Positions 16,642 to 25,947 are shown, counted from the stretch's first letter. The stretch is 32,317 nucleotides of DNA from Methylobacter psychrophilus (GCF_025583945.1 NZ_JAOEGU010000044.1:1-32317), one strand, 5' to 3'. Program-made: numbers and translations. Notes: generated from the letters alone by a model not told the origin.

Positions 16642-17402
16642 TGATGAATCATACTGGTGAACACCCGCTTGACTCGATCCGCTATACAACAACCAAAACG
16701 ACTATTCTTGATCCGGAAATGCTGCGAAATAATCGCGTTATTATGGGGTTCTACAACGATCCAAGAGCAGATATATTTCGTGTGCTTCGAACCAATATCC
16801 TCAAGCAACTTCGGGAGAATAACTGGAACAGCTTTGCCATAACAAGCGCAACGTTAGGTGCAGGAAAAACGTTTGTATCAGTAAATCTTGCGATTGCGAT
16901 AGCAATGGAGGGAAATCAAAGTGTTCTGCTTGTTGATGCTGATCTCAGACGCCCAAGTCTACACAAATATCTGGGTCTCCAAGAGGAATTGGGGCTTGCC
17001 GATTATCTGAAAGGAGAGATATCTTTAGAGGATATCTTAATTAATCCAGGCATTGAGCGCCTAGTTATTTTGCCCGGGACAAGCTCCAACAATAATGCTT
17101 CGGAATTAATTTCATCCCGAAAAATGATCAATCTCATTAAGGAGATCAAATCACGCTATGAATCACGGATAATTATTTTCGATATTCCTCCAATTTTTGC
17201 CGCAGACGATGCCTTGTTATTTATGCCACATGTCGATGCGACTTTACTTGTTGTCGAGGATGGTAAAAACACTACCAATGAACTGCAACATTCCATGTAC
17301 ATTCTGGAGCAAACAAACCTGCTTGGTTTGGTTGTCAACAAGTCAACACAGCCGATACCAAGTTATCAGTATGGATATGCAAACGAGTCTGTTCTTACTT
17401 GA
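16641..17402 (+). CDS. BY-kinase-type tyrosine-protein kinase (Wzc C-domain/CapB-like)
   Basis: A 253-residue cytoplasmic P-loop ATPase that should phosphorylate its own tail and control polymer assembly with the co-polymerase encoded just upstream. It shows Walker A SATLGAGKT (69-77), Walker A' LLVDADLRRPS (96-106) and Walker B IIIFDIPP (177-184), which together define the BY-kinase/ParA-like fold. The tyrosine tail is very short: YQYGY at 242-246 near the C-terminus. ATG 16641 follows GAGGAG and overlaps the previous stop; the longer frame from 16551 lies inside the co-polymerase gene. A perfect 16-bp hairpin follows at 17432. Confidence 0.93.
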   Translation: MMNHTGEHPLDSIRYTTTKTTILDPEMLRNNRVIMGFYNDPRADIFRVLRTNILKQLRENNWNSFAITSATLGAGKTFVSVNLAIAIAMEGNQSVLLVDADLRRPSLHKYLGLQEELGLADYLKGEISLEDILINPGIERLVILPGTSSNNNASELISSRKMINLIKEIKSRYESRIIIFDIPPIFAADDALLFMPHVDATLLVVEDGKNTTNELQHSMYILEQTNLLGLVVNKSTQPIPSYQYGYANESVLT

Positions 17403-17431
17403 GTGCTGATTTTGACCTACGGTAATTATTC

Positions 17432-17473
17432 AGTCCCTTCAACCCCTCTTTAAAAAAAGGGGTTGAAGGGACT
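17432..17473 (+). terminator. Strong hairpin, probable terminator of the wzx-GT2-wzz-kinase run
   Basis: A perfect 16-bp inverted repeat (17432-17447 with 17458-17473, AGTCCCTTCAACCCCT and its complement) has a 10-nt A-rich loop, 30 bases after the kinase stop. The following TTCATTT is T-rich but not a clean T-run. It could act as a terminator or as a 3'-end stabilising hairpin. Within the remaining bases to 17567 there is only a ribosome site, GAGGAG, for the next gene. Confidence 0.75.
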
Positions 17474-17567
17474 TTCATTTGATAAAAAATGAAGGTGGCT
17501 CTTATAGAGCTACAAAATTGAGATTATCTCAACGACACGACTTTCAAAAAATGAGGAGAATTACAGA

Positions 17568-18971
17568 ATGAAAATTACAGTAGTCGGCGGCGGCCGAATG
17601 GGACTTCCACTAGCTTGTATGTTTGGCAAGCATGGAGCAAATGTAACGGTGAGCGACATCAATCAGGATATCGTGAATTCTATTAACTCGGGCGTTTGTC
17701 CTTATGAAGAACCAGAACTACCCGAACTCATGGATTACTTGCATAAGGCAGGTCGACTCAGCGCCACCAATGATACCGCGAAAGCTTCGTCCGAGTCGGA
17801 TATTATTGTAGTCATCGTACCGGCTCATTTAACAGCAGATCGCGATATTAATTTTAGCATACTCCAGAGAGCTTCTGAAGAAATTGGTAAAGGACTTCAA
17901 CCAGGAACGCTTGTTATTTACGAGACCACAGTGGCTGTTGGTGGAACCCGGCGCTGCTTGATTCCGTGTCTGGAACAAAATAGCGGCTTGAAAGCAGGTG
18001 TAGATTTTTATGTAGCTTACAGTCCTGAACGCGTAAAAGCGAACCATGTATTGGCGCTACTTGAGACCACTCCCAAGATTGTGGGTGGATTTGACGCCGA
18101 CTCGTGCGCTAAGGCGGTGGCATTTTATCGGCAATATCTGGGGGCACCCATCAATGATGTAGGTTCAATCGAGGCCGCAGAGATGGTTAAACTGTTAGGT
18201 ATGCTCTATCGGGACGTGAACATTGCTTTGGCTAATGAATTTGCAGCCTTTTGTGAACTCGCTGATGTTGATTTCGAGCGGGTTCGTTTGGCTGCAAATA
18301 CCGATGGCGAGGCAAACCTGCTTCTTCCAGGTATAGGTGTTGGCGGCCATTGTGTGCCGGTTTATCCCTACTTCCTGACACGAGAGTCTCGTCGATTAGG
18401 GCTACCTCAACTGATCTCGGAAACTGCGAGAGAAATCAACGATCGCCAACCTGCCAGACAATTGGAACGGGTTGAGGCAAGATGGAAAAAATTGAAAGGA
18501 AAGAAAGTACACCTGCTAGGACTTGGATTCCGGCCAGGTGTAAAAGTGGATATCTTCAGCGCAACCTATACATTGCGAGATGAACTTCAAAGATTAGGTG
18601 CGCAAGTTACGATTGAAGATCCTTTTTATACCGATGAGGAACTGCAAGATGCAGGTTTTGAGCTTGGTACGATAGAGACTTCCTGCGTTGTAGTTCTAAG
18701 CACGGCTCACAAAGAGTTTGCTACCCCAGATTTCGTTACCTGGCAAAAAGCGGGGGTAGAGGTTGTTCTTGACGGTCGTAATTTGTGGAATCAGCATGAC
18801 GTTGAGGCTGCCGGAATACTTTACTTCGGCATCGGACGATCTTCGCATACAGAACGCACCCGCCTCAAGACCATTTCCATGGTAAACCAGTCACATGAGC
18901 ATGGCTGTTCGGCCACCATTATTGAAATCGAAGGAGAAAGTTATCGAAAAAAACAGAGCTTAAAAAAGTAA
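17568..18971 (+). CDS. Divergent nucleotide-sugar dehydrogenase (UDP-Glc/GDP-Man dehydrogenase family)
   Basis: A 467-residue NAD-dependent dehydrogenase that would oxidise C6 of a UDP-sugar to a uronic acid. It has the Rossmann GGGRMGLP (7-14), YETTVAVGGTRR, SPERVKANH and the catalytic-cysteine block GVGGHCVPV (Cys262). It could be the WbpA-like partner needed by the 1998-4745 module. Two residues important in the family look changed. The Asn expected four after the conserved Lys (Lys208) is Met212, and the Asp usual four after the catalytic Cys is Tyr266 (HCVPVYP instead of HCIPVDP). These may mark a separate subfamily rather than a dead enzyme. GAGGAG supports ATG 17568. The C-terminal ~40 residues after ILYFGIGR form an unusual extension. 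Confidence 0.88.
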   Translation: MKITVVGGGRMGLPLACMFGKHGANVTVSDINQDIVNSINSGVCPYEEPELPELMDYLHKAGRLSATNDTAKASSESDIIVVIVPAHLTADRDINFSILQRASEEIGKGLQPGTLVIYETTVAVGGTRRCLIPCLEQNSGLKAGVDFYVAYSPERVKANHVLALLETTPKIVGGFDADSCAKAVAFYRQYLGAPINDVGSIEAAEMVKLLGMLYRDVNIALANEFAAFCELADVDFERVRLAANTDGEANLLLPGIGVGGHCVPVYPYFLTRESRRLGLPQLISETAREINDRQPARQLERVEARWKKLKGKKVHLLGLGFRPGVKVDIFSATYTLRDELQRLGAQVTIEDPFYTDEELQDAGFELGTIETSCVVVLSTAHKEFATPDFVTWQKAGVEVVLDGRNLWNQHDVEAAGILYFGIGRSSHTERTRLKTISMVNQSHEHGCSATIIEIEGESYRKKQSLKK

Positions 18972-19059
18972 CCTATTTTTCAATCAAAACCAGTCAGGAT
19001 AATTGATGCCAGCCGAACAGGTGTTGACGTTAGATACATAGTTAAGCATAAGGTAAGGG

Positions 19060-20235
19060 TTATTGTTTAAGGAGGTGTTCGACCAGACTTGTATACACTT
19101 TCTTGTGCGCACTCCAGTTGTAAATATTTGCGAATCGTTCGGTTGCAAGATGTGACAAAGTGGTTCGTTTATTGGGATTTCGGTAAAGTGTAATCATTGC
19201 TTCAGCAAGGGAATCAACGTTTTCTGCCTCGAAGTACTGTACCATTTCTTCATCAAAATAGCGGTAGATCGTGCCCGTTTTGGGCACGATGCAGGGGATT
19301 CCCATCGTTACGTATTCGAGCAACTTGGTGGGAAGCATGATGTCTGTGCCGCTACTGATGCGTAAAGGAATAAGGCCGACATCCGCATCATCAATCATCG
19401 CGGGAATCTTCTCTACCGGAACGTAGCCTTCGCTGAACGTTACTATATCCTGCAAGCCAAAACTGTCGCGTAAAGTTATCAATCGAGCCTGTTCTTCACC
19501 TGCCCCGATGATACGGAGTTCCAAGTGAGGTATCACGCTTTTGACTTTAAATACCGCCTCTATGGCAATATCCAGCCCGAGTCGACGTGCGAGGGTACCA
19601 TGATAAACCATCACGAACGGCGCGTCGTGAGGTTTGGGTGCCAAGATTTCTCGTCTCGAGAAAATACGGTCATCAGGTAAATTCATCAGTACGTGAATTT
19701 TTTCACGCGGGATGCCGCGCTCAGACAGGATATCCTTTAAGCGATTCTCGACAGTGAGCACCGCTGAGGCGAATTTTCCGGACCATTTTTCTTGCATTTT
19801 GAGCGCTCTTACGACCCAGTGCTTTTCTCCGGAAGAAAACTTTTCCTCAAAGAGTTCGGGCATCAAATCGTGTACATCATGAATCACCGGGATGCCTAAC
19901 AAACGTGGCAGACAGGTTGCGAACACAAGGAAATCAGGCATATTGTTTATATGAATCAACTGGTAACGTAACGGGTGCCGTAATAAGTGAGCGAAGATCA
20001 TTAAAAAGAATATAACGTAGTCAATCAGATACTCGATAAAAGAAGTACACTTGTTCTTCAAACCAACGGTCTTAATTACATCCACGCCTGCGATGGTCTC
20101 ACAGTTCGGTTCACCGGACTGACGTCGCGCAAGAAACACTACACGGTGTCCAGACTCTACCAATGCTTCAGCTTCGCGTTTTACTCTAGGATCTCTCCGG
20201 TAATTTGTGTAAGCCGCCATGAAAATAAATGCCAT
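19060..20235 (-). CDS. GT4-type (GT-B fold) glycosyltransferase
   Basis: A 391-residue GT-B glycosyltransferase. Residues 1-~170 form the acceptor domain (GHRVVFLARR; IHINNMPDFLVFA; HDVHDLMPELF) and the rest the donor domain (MVYHGTLARRLGLDIAIEA; LRIIGAGEE; the EX7E-type region around PTKLLEYVTMGIPCIVP). It presumably uses a nucleotide sugar to extend the lipid-linked unit. I choose ATG 20235, with GAGAGA a few bases upstream, over the TTG at 20250. It is the last gene of the minus-strand run that begins at 24295, 141 bases after the deacetylase stop, and faces the dehydrogenase gene tail to tail. Confidence 0.9.
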   Translation of the reverse strand: MAFIFMAAYTNYRRDPRVKREAEALVESGHRVVFLARRQSGEPNCETIAGVDVIKTVGLKNKCTSFIEYLIDYVIFFLMIFAHLLRHPLRYQLIHINNMPDFLVFATCLPRLLGIPVIHDVHDLMPELFEEKFSSGEKHWVVRALKMQEKWSGKFASAVLTVENRLKDILSERGIPREKIHVLMNLPDDRIFSRREILAPKPHDAPFVMVYHGTLARRLGLDIAIEAVFKVKSVIPHLELRIIGAGEEQARLITLRDSFGLQDIVTFSEGYVPVEKIPAMIDDADVGLIPLRISSGTDIMLPTKLLEYVTMGIPCIVPKTGTIYRYFDEEMVQYFEAENVDSLAEAMITLYRNPNKRTTLSHLATERFANIYNWSAHKKVYTSLVEHLLKQ

Positions 20236-20368
20236 AGGATATTCTCTCAATGATTAATCTTGGTTTTGCAAAATTCTACGTAAGTATATTATTGATACCC
20301 GAACATAGAGATTAAATGTCGTCTTTATGCATGCACGAATGCTCCTGCAGAGCCAACGACACGTCTTG

Positions 20369-20389
20369 GCTAAAAGCTAAAAGCTAAAA
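20369..20389. repeat. Three tandem copies of a 7-bp unit at the deacetylase stop codon
   Basis: GCTAAAA occurs three times in succession, spanning the last codons and stop (20377-20379) of the minus-strand deacetylase. Change in copy number by one unit would shift the frame and alter the C-terminus. Three copies is few for an active phase-variable tract. Confidence 0.9.
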
Positions 20390-21822
20390 TAGTTTTCTGC
20401 GTGATGACGCCAGAAAGCATTGATAGACCTTCCATCCGTTGCCAGACCGCCCGTTTCACGCGTGTAATTGATCATTTCCCAGAACAAGCGGTCATAACCA
20501 GGGTCGCGCGCGCCCCCGAAGACGATGGGATGCCATACCGTGGATACGCATCCCCGTTTATCGCGTAAATCATCAAGTGTAGACTTTATGACCTCCCAAG
20601 CTTCTAAGCCCTTTAGATTCATATAGCTTCGCAATGTGACATCCATAAGAAATAAGTTAAGCTGGAGAACGTTATAGGGACGATCTTCTTTGAGACAATA
20701 AGGAAAATAAGGATAGGAGAATCCTGCGCGTGGACCTGTGCAGTCAGGAAAACCCATGGACATATCATATTGAATACCGGCTTGTTCTTGAGCAGTAAAC
20801 AAGGCGTCATAGTTGAATGAAAGAAAGTGTTGGCGTGATCCAAGTGGCTTACCAAGGCGCCGGGTTAAAAGCGCCGCTTCTTCCACATACCAAGCGGGAT
20901 TCTCGGTGGATCGGTAACTGCCATGCAAGCAGAGGTCGAAACCTGCATCAGGAATTAAGCGTAAATAATCACGGACACGGTCATCCTCAATTCGATAATT
21001 AACATCGTTTGGATGCCGATGAGCAACGGCTACTTGGAATGATGCACACACCCCCAGCTCTTTTTCTCGCTTTATGATCTCGGGTACGCAACCATACGGA
21101 TCAAGTTTCTGTAGAAGTGCTAACGTCAACCCTTTTACCGCAAGCAAGGCATCAACCGGGTCTCGTTGACGGACGAGGTGGCGCAAAATGGTTTTTGCGC
21201 CCTGTTTGGCAATATCAATGAAGTTGGCTGGTATAAAATCAACATCATGTGATAGTACCAGTGCATGGCTGGCACCTTGTGGCCATTCAAGCGAGTTCCA
21301 TTTTTCTATTTCCAGCCGATCGCAGAGGGCGTGCAGTTGTTTTATAAGCAGATCAAGATATTGATCGACGATGTCTTGTGGTATGTTCAAACGTGCAAAG
21401 ATACTATTCGAGTAAATGCTCCGTGTTTGTTCTTTGTTCGATGCCACACGTTCAGACCAAGAACTCAAGAAGTAAAATGCGTTTGCTACTATGTCGAAAG
21501 GTATGTTCAACTGCGGGTCGAAATCAGACGTTTTTTCCGGAAACACGGTAGTCAGCCCGTAGGAATGGGTAATGGCCACAATATCAGCGTGACTGTCGAA
21601 AAGTTGCCAAGACTTTGGACAGTGAGCAATAGCCAAACATCGGTCAAGCGGCCATGATACGTCTTTGGCTGAGCCATATAGCAACCAAGAGCCACTTGAA
21701 GGGGGCTGGGCTGAATATATTACTGGTATTCCACGAGCCATGAAGAGCGTGTCAAATACATAACGGATCTTGGGTAGAAGTGCTTCATTGCAGTGCAATA
21801 TAATAGGAAGAGGTTGACTCAT
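20377..21822 (-). CDS. Polysaccharide deacetylase family protein (DUF7033-type N-domain)
   Basis: A 481-residue protein. The N-terminal ~170 residues fit the DUF7033 region seen in such deacetylases (assignment from memory). The C-terminal half is NodB-like: LSHDVDF (190-196) with the Asp pair, LHGSYRS (299-305), SRQHFLSF with His332, RAGFSYPY (365-372) and TVWHPIVF with His431. It may remove acetyl groups from the repeat unit or polymer. No signal peptide is visible, so it may act in the cytoplasm on lipid-linked sugars. It starts one base after the ligase-like gene's stop, with GAGGG upstream, so the two are coupled. Confidence 0.87.
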   Translation of the reverse strand: MSQPLPIILHCNEALLPKIRYVFDTLFMARGIPVIYSAQPPSSGSWLLYGSAKDVSWPLDRCLAIAHCPKSWQLFDSHADIVAITHSYGLTTVFPEKTSDFDPQLNIPFDIVANAFYFLSSWSERVASNKEQTRSIYSNSIFARLNIPQDIVDQYLDLLIKQLHALCDRLEIEKWNSLEWPQGASHALVLSHDVDFIPANFIDIAKQGAKTILRHLVRQRDPVDALLAVKGLTLALLQKLDPYGCVPEIIKREKELGVCASFQVAVAHRHPNDVNYRIEDDRVRDYLRLIPDAGFDLCLHGSYRSTENPAWYVEEAALLTRRLGKPLGSRQHFLSFNYDALFTAQEQAGIQYDMSMGFPDCTGPRAGFSYPYFPYCLKEDRPYNVLQLNLFLMDVTLRSYMNLKGLEAWEVIKSTLDDLRDKRGCVSTVWHPIVFGGARDPGYDRLFWEMINYTRETGGLATDGRSINAFWRHHAENYFSF

Positions 21823-21823
21823 T

Positions 21824-23281
21824 TCAAGTTACCCTCTTTGTTTTTGAACAGTTATACTGTAGCCGGGATTGCTCTCTAACGATTGAGCTGTTCTTTCTTT
21901 CGACCAAGGATATATCTTTTCTAGATTGGGCACGAGACATAGACAATCCCTGAGCCTGAATTTTGTTAGGCAAATACTCGTTCGGGGCATCCATAATTCC
22001 TAAGAACAGAATCATCCACATAGGATTAACCCCATAAAAAGTTGCTTCTGTCCAGTTATAGATGAGAACAATCAATACAAAGCAAAACCTGAGTAATGCA
22101 ACCGGATAATCAATTAAGAAATAACGTCTTATTTTTGTTAACCCGGACAACACCCAGCTGACCAGAAAGAATACTCCTACAAGCCCCATATTTAAATACA
22201 TTTCCAGGTATCCGTTATGAGCCTGCATCGTTACATTCCATTTGTTACCTATGAATTCCTGACGAGCACCGAGCCAGAAGCTTTCATAGCCAAAACCAAT
22301 TATGGGATTATCGACCATCGCTAAAAGATCCGCCCACATAGGAACCCTGGTAGTTAAATCTGGACTTCGACCAAGCATAGTGATGATAGCCGCACTAATA
22401 CCGAACAACAATTCTAAAAACCCTAATATGACAATACCTGAAAGGGTAAAATAAAAAGTCCTTGTGGGTTGACGAATCATCACAGACTGGCTGCCAATAA
22501 AAAAAATACAGACAGCAATACCCATACAGGCGGTAGATGTGGCACTCCTGGACATATAAAATAGCCAGGTAATCATAGGTAGAATTACAAGATATATAGA
22601 ATAGTGTAATTGTTCCAACGCAATTCCGTTCTTTCGGTTGATGAGAAGGTTCCAGGTAAAATAAACGCCGGAAAGTAAGCAAGTTTGCCCTAGGATGTTC
22701 TTGCTGGTAGAAATGCCACTGAACATTGGATTACCCATGTGATACTCCCGCCCAAGATCTGGATAAAATTTGATGAAGAGTACTGATAAAGGAATAAGTA
22801 AAAAAGTAAGATATTTTAGGATGACTCCAAGCGCCTTATAAGGTCGTTTTTCAGTTAAAACCACCAGAACCATAATTATATTTCCAAAGGACTTTATTAA
22901 TCTCTTTAAAGATATAAAAGGGTAATCGGACCAGAAAATACTGACTGCCGCAAAGAGGAAAAACAGCCATATCCAGATATTTTGAGTGAATAAGCTGCTC
23001 CAGTTTATCCTGCGTCGTCTTAATATAAGTACTCCAGCGACGATAAGAATAAAAAAGACTACCGCATCCGTGGGACTGCCCTCTATGGATTGTGCCAAAC
23101 GGTTTGGCGCATCGGCTGCTCCGATATTTAGCCACTGAGAGGGGAATCGAGATTCACCAAAAAACATCCAAATAATAGGTATCCAGACTGCTTTAGATGA
23201 GCCCCGACTCGTCCGGAAGTCCACCCGAAAGAGATAGGCAATAATAAAAATAAATATCAAGGTGGCTAGCTGTGGCGGCAT
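21824..23281 (-). CDS. O-antigen ligase/Wzy-type membrane protein (Wzy_C family)
   Basis: A 485-residue polytopic inner-membrane protein with about ten or more hydrophobic helices and the Wzy_C-family periplasmic loop: MSRSATST, LGRSPDLTTRVPMW, then AHNGYLEMYLNMG. Such proteins either polymerise Wzx-flipped repeat units (Wzy) or transfer polymer to an acceptor (WaaL, PglL); the sequence alone does not separate these. As the only candidate in the window it is the best guess for the polymerase. ATG 23281 follows AAAGGT. The ~45-residue C-terminal tail after MDAPNEY is hydrophilic and rich in Ser, Arg and Lys. The gene is coupled to the downstream deacetylase. Confidence 0.9.
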   Translation of the reverse strand: MPPQLATLIFIFIIAYLFRVDFRTSRGSSKAVWIPIIWMFFGESRFPSQWLNIGAADAPNRLAQSIEGSPTDAVVFFILIVAGVLILRRRRINWSSLFTQNIWIWLFFLFAAVSIFWSDYPFISLKRLIKSFGNIIMVLVVLTEKRPYKALGVILKYLTFLLIPLSVLFIKFYPDLGREYHMGNPMFSGISTSKNILGQTCLLSGVYFTWNLLINRKNGIALEQLHYSIYLVILPMITWLFYMSRSATSTACMGIAVCIFFIGSQSVMIRQPTRTFYFTLSGIVILGFLELLFGISAAIITMLGRSPDLTTRVPMWADLLAMVDNPIIGFGYESFWLGARQEFIGNKWNVTMQAHNGYLEMYLNMGLVGVFFLVSWVLSGLTKIRRYFLIDYPVALLRFCFVLIVLIYNWTEATFYGVNPMWMILFLGIMDAPNEYLPNKIQAQGLSMSRAQSRKDISLVERKNSSIVREQSRLQYNCSKTKRVT

Positions 23282-23374
23282 TTCTATACCTTTGGTTCGC
23301 TCGCTTTATAAAAGTTTTAATCGTCAAATCAATCCTCTGCTTCTTAAAACTGTCGGTTATGTTAATCAAGATAT

Positions 23375-24295
23375 TTATATCGATTTAGCCTCTTTTTTCA
23401 GGATCTTGAGCTTGAACAATCTCACAACAATATTCTTCAATCGTTGCATTTGTTCGTGTCTGTGAAATTGCATTAATTCGGGTGATACCGACCTTTCTTC
23501 GCGACTGACCATTGCCCACAAGTATCCAAACAAAAGAAGCGCCCCACCCAAAAAATATGGCTTTTTTGACATTTGATACAGTGATCTGAATATCTGCCAT
23601 AACGGATGACCACCAAGGAAATAATCTTTACGCCCTCGCTTAAACCATGCCATGAGCATACTACTGTTTCCTGTTCCCATTGCTCTATGGTGGGTAAATG
23701 TTTTTTCCGTGAATGTTCTTGTTCTCCAGCCTTTCATCCGGGCAGTAGTTACTGCGGTCCAATCTATACCACCACCTTTGAATGGTGTATAGCCACCGAT
23801 TTCTTCAAAACAGCAGCGCCTAAAAATCTGGCACTGACCTGATACATGTTCGATATTGGTAAGCTGATAATTATAGGCAATGTTTGAATCTTCGACAAAT
23901 GCCGTTCCAGCAACCCCAAGTTGCGGATTCTCTATAAATTTTCCAAGTAAATATTCAAAGTAGTCGGCCTCAAAGCATACATCGGCATCAAGGTTACCGA
24001 TTATATTAAACTGAATATCTTTTACTCGTTCGTAACCTGCACGGAAAGAATAAACTTTTGCTGCAAACTGGCGATCACTATGTTCGGGCATGCGTATCAA
24101 TTCCATCCAAGGATAGATTATGAGATATTGTTTTACGATATCATCAGTCTGGTCCGTCGATCCATCGCTCACGATAATCCATCGTTTCGGAAGTATAGTC
24201 TGTGAGATGACAGATCGAATCGTCATATCGATATACTCTTGTTCGTTTCTTGCAGGTGTAATTAATACATAATCCATTGGCTCTCGGCTGTTCAT
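23375..24295 (-). CDS. GT2 glycosyltransferase with C-terminal hydrophobic segment
   Basis: A 306-residue family 2 glycosyltransferase: YVLITPARNEQEYI (9-22), VSDGSTDQT (42-50), the LDAD metal site (102-105), and GGIDWTAVTTARMKGW as the acceptor/catalytic region. A hydrophobic stretch FLGGALLLFGYLWAM near the C-terminus suggests membrane association. It is the first gene of the minus-strand operon. The frame opens at TTG 24325, but ATG 24295, preceded by GAAGG, is more likely. ATG 24277 is a further option, since the conserved fold begins only there. Confidence 0.9.
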   Translation of the reverse strand: MNSREPMDYVLITPARNEQEYIDMTIRSVISQTILPKRWIIVSDGSTDQTDDIVKQYLIIYPWMELIRMPEHSDRQFAAKVYSFRAGYERVKDIQFNIIGNLDADVCFEADYFEYLLGKFIENPQLGVAGTAFVEDSNIAYNYQLTNIEHVSGQCQIFRRCCFEEIGGYTPFKGGGIDWTAVTTARMKGWRTRTFTEKTFTHHRAMGTGNSSMLMAWFKRGRKDYFLGGHPLWQIFRSLYQMSKKPYFLGGALLLFGYLWAMVSREERSVSPELMQFHRHEQMQRLKNIVVRLFKLKILKKEAKSI

Positions 24296-24893
24296 ATGAT
24301 GGCTGCCTTCAATCAATAATTTCAAGGGTATTTTTACAAATAGTATAGTGACTTTTACGAATTAAATTTGCACCTAACCCCTGAAAATCCTAAAAACCAA
24401 ACTACAACACCTATTTTTTACCACTCCCTAATTTTAGGATTCAAGTACATATCCGACGTCAACTAACCCTGCCACATATATGATAAGTTACAGGCGTATA
24501 AAAAGAAAAGAAACAGGCCTTGAATACCAATATCAAAACCTTAATTGATCAAGCCAAATGTTGAATCAAGAAGAAGATAGGGCGCAATTATGCATAATTT
24601 CTTGCTTCATTTCCGCTGCCACTGTTCAAATTTCATTTATATACTACAATTAATTTAGCTACTCAATTAAGGCTGGATAATTTAAATTTACGCCGTTCGT
24701 GGAGAGTCTGTCGAACCATAAACGACCCTTCGACAGCTCTATCAAGAAACAGCTTTTTTCTTGGTAACGCCTTTATCCCGATAATGGGGCTTACTTTGCT
24801 AAGGGCTAACGGTTAAGCTTTGTTGTCTGTCTCGCCTAAAGGGATAACCATTACTTTGAACCAATAAATTACAAGTCAGACCAGAGAAATACA
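24296..24893. other. Divergent intergenic region with an imperfect palindrome
   Basis: No coding ORF is visible across 598 bases separating the minus-strand operon from the plus-strand GT2 genes. It should hold promoters in both directions; it is AT-rich, but I see no box pair I would defend. An inverted repeat CTGTCGAA (24708-24715) / TTCGACAG (24729-24736), with partly matching flanks, resembles the dispersed palindromes with a CTGTCGAA core found in many proteobacterial genomes. Confidence 0.6.
24708..24736. repeat. REP-like palindrome
   Basis: Perfect 8-bp arms CTGTCGAA and TTCGACAG flank a 13-nt centre. The outer flanks GGAGAGT and CTCTATC can extend the stem imperfectly. The core matches a widespread intergenic palindrome type. 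Copy number cannot be judged from one window. Confidence 0.5.
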
Positions 24894-25877
24894 ATGACAC
24901 ATGATTGTCCCCTAGTGACAGTTGTAATTCCGACCTACAATCGGGCACACTTCGTAACTAAAGCTATTGATAGCGTGTTAAGCCAAACATTTGCTGACTA
25001 TGAAATCATTGTTGTGGACGATGGCTCTTCGGATGCGACGAAAGAAAAGCTTAAATGGTATGAGGAAAAAATCCGATATATCTATCAAGATAATTCAGGT
25101 GTCAGCGCGGCAAGAAATACTGGTATAAAATCTGCTCGTGGAGAATGGTTGGCATTTTTGGATTCAGATGACGAATGGAGGGTTGATTATCTTGGTAAGC
25201 AAATCAAGCGAGTGAGCGATTTTCCTAATATAACCATGCAGACGGCCAACTGCCATTTTATTGGATTAGACGGCAGAACACAGAGTTATTTTGAAATAAA
25301 TGGATCTCTAGCTGAGTTTAACGGAAGAGATTATTTATTCTTGGAAAATCCCTTCTGTTTTATAGTCAAGCATGGTCCGTGGCAAGTTGGATCGACCATT
25401 ATTCGTCGAAAGGCGATATCGGGAGCCGGATTATTCGATACAAGCTTAACCCTGTCTGAGGATTTCGATCTTATGGCGCGAGTTGCGCTGCAAGGTTCTT
25501 TTGGCATGATCAGAGAGGAACTTGTAAATATCTATCGGAGAAAAGAATCCACAGAGTGTTTGACTAATCAAGTCAAGGAAAATCCGATCCATGCAAGAGA
25601 GTCAGATGAGAAAATTTACGAAAAATTAAAAAAAATCGAAATATTAACGAATAAAGAACACAAAGTATTGAACGGACTTTTGAGCACAAACAGGCGCTCA
25701 ATAGGTAACCTATTGTTAGAAAAAGGAAAAAATTCAAGTGCAAGAAATTCTTATAAATTGGCATTTTTCATTGATCCATCAATACTTTCTCTAGGAAAAT
25801 ATGTTCTCTCATTATTGCCTCAAGAAGTTAATCTATGCATAAGCACTTGGTATTTGCGTATAAAAAGCAAGAAATAA
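24894..25877 (+). CDS. GT2 glycosyltransferase
   Basis: A 327-residue family 2 glycosyltransferase with PLVTVVIPTYNRAHFVTKAI at 6-25, VDDGSSDAT (41-49), SAARNTGIK and FLDSDDEW (89-96) carrying the DXD-like motif, and LSEDFDLMARV as the later acidic motif. It probably transfers one sugar of the repeat unit; donor unknown. No strong ribosome site: AGAGAA lies about ten bases before ATG 24894. It is followed after 70 bases by another GT2 gene. Both are more AT-rich than the nucleotide-sugar module near the left end, as is common for horizontally assembled O-antigen-type genes. Confidence 0.9.
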   Translation: MTHDCPLVTVVIPTYNRAHFVTKAIDSVLSQTFADYEIIVVDDGSSDATKEKLKWYEEKIRYIYQDNSGVSAARNTGIKSARGEWLAFLDSDDEWRVDYLGKQIKRVSDFPNITMQTANCHFIGLDGRTQSYFEINGSLAEFNGRDYLFLENPFCFIVKHGPWQVGSTIIRRKAISGAGLFDTSLTLSEDFDLMARVALQGSFGMIREELVNIYRRKESTECLTNQVKENPIHARESDEKIYEKLKKIEILTNKEHKVLNGLLSTNRRSIGNLLLEKGKNSSARNSYKLAFFIDPSILSLGKYVLSLLPQEVNLCISTWYLRIKSKK

Positions 25878-25947
25878 TATTAAATCAAGGATCTTATCAA
25901 TACTGTCTCTTTGATCCTAGCTATGATATTTCTAGAGGTGAAATACT

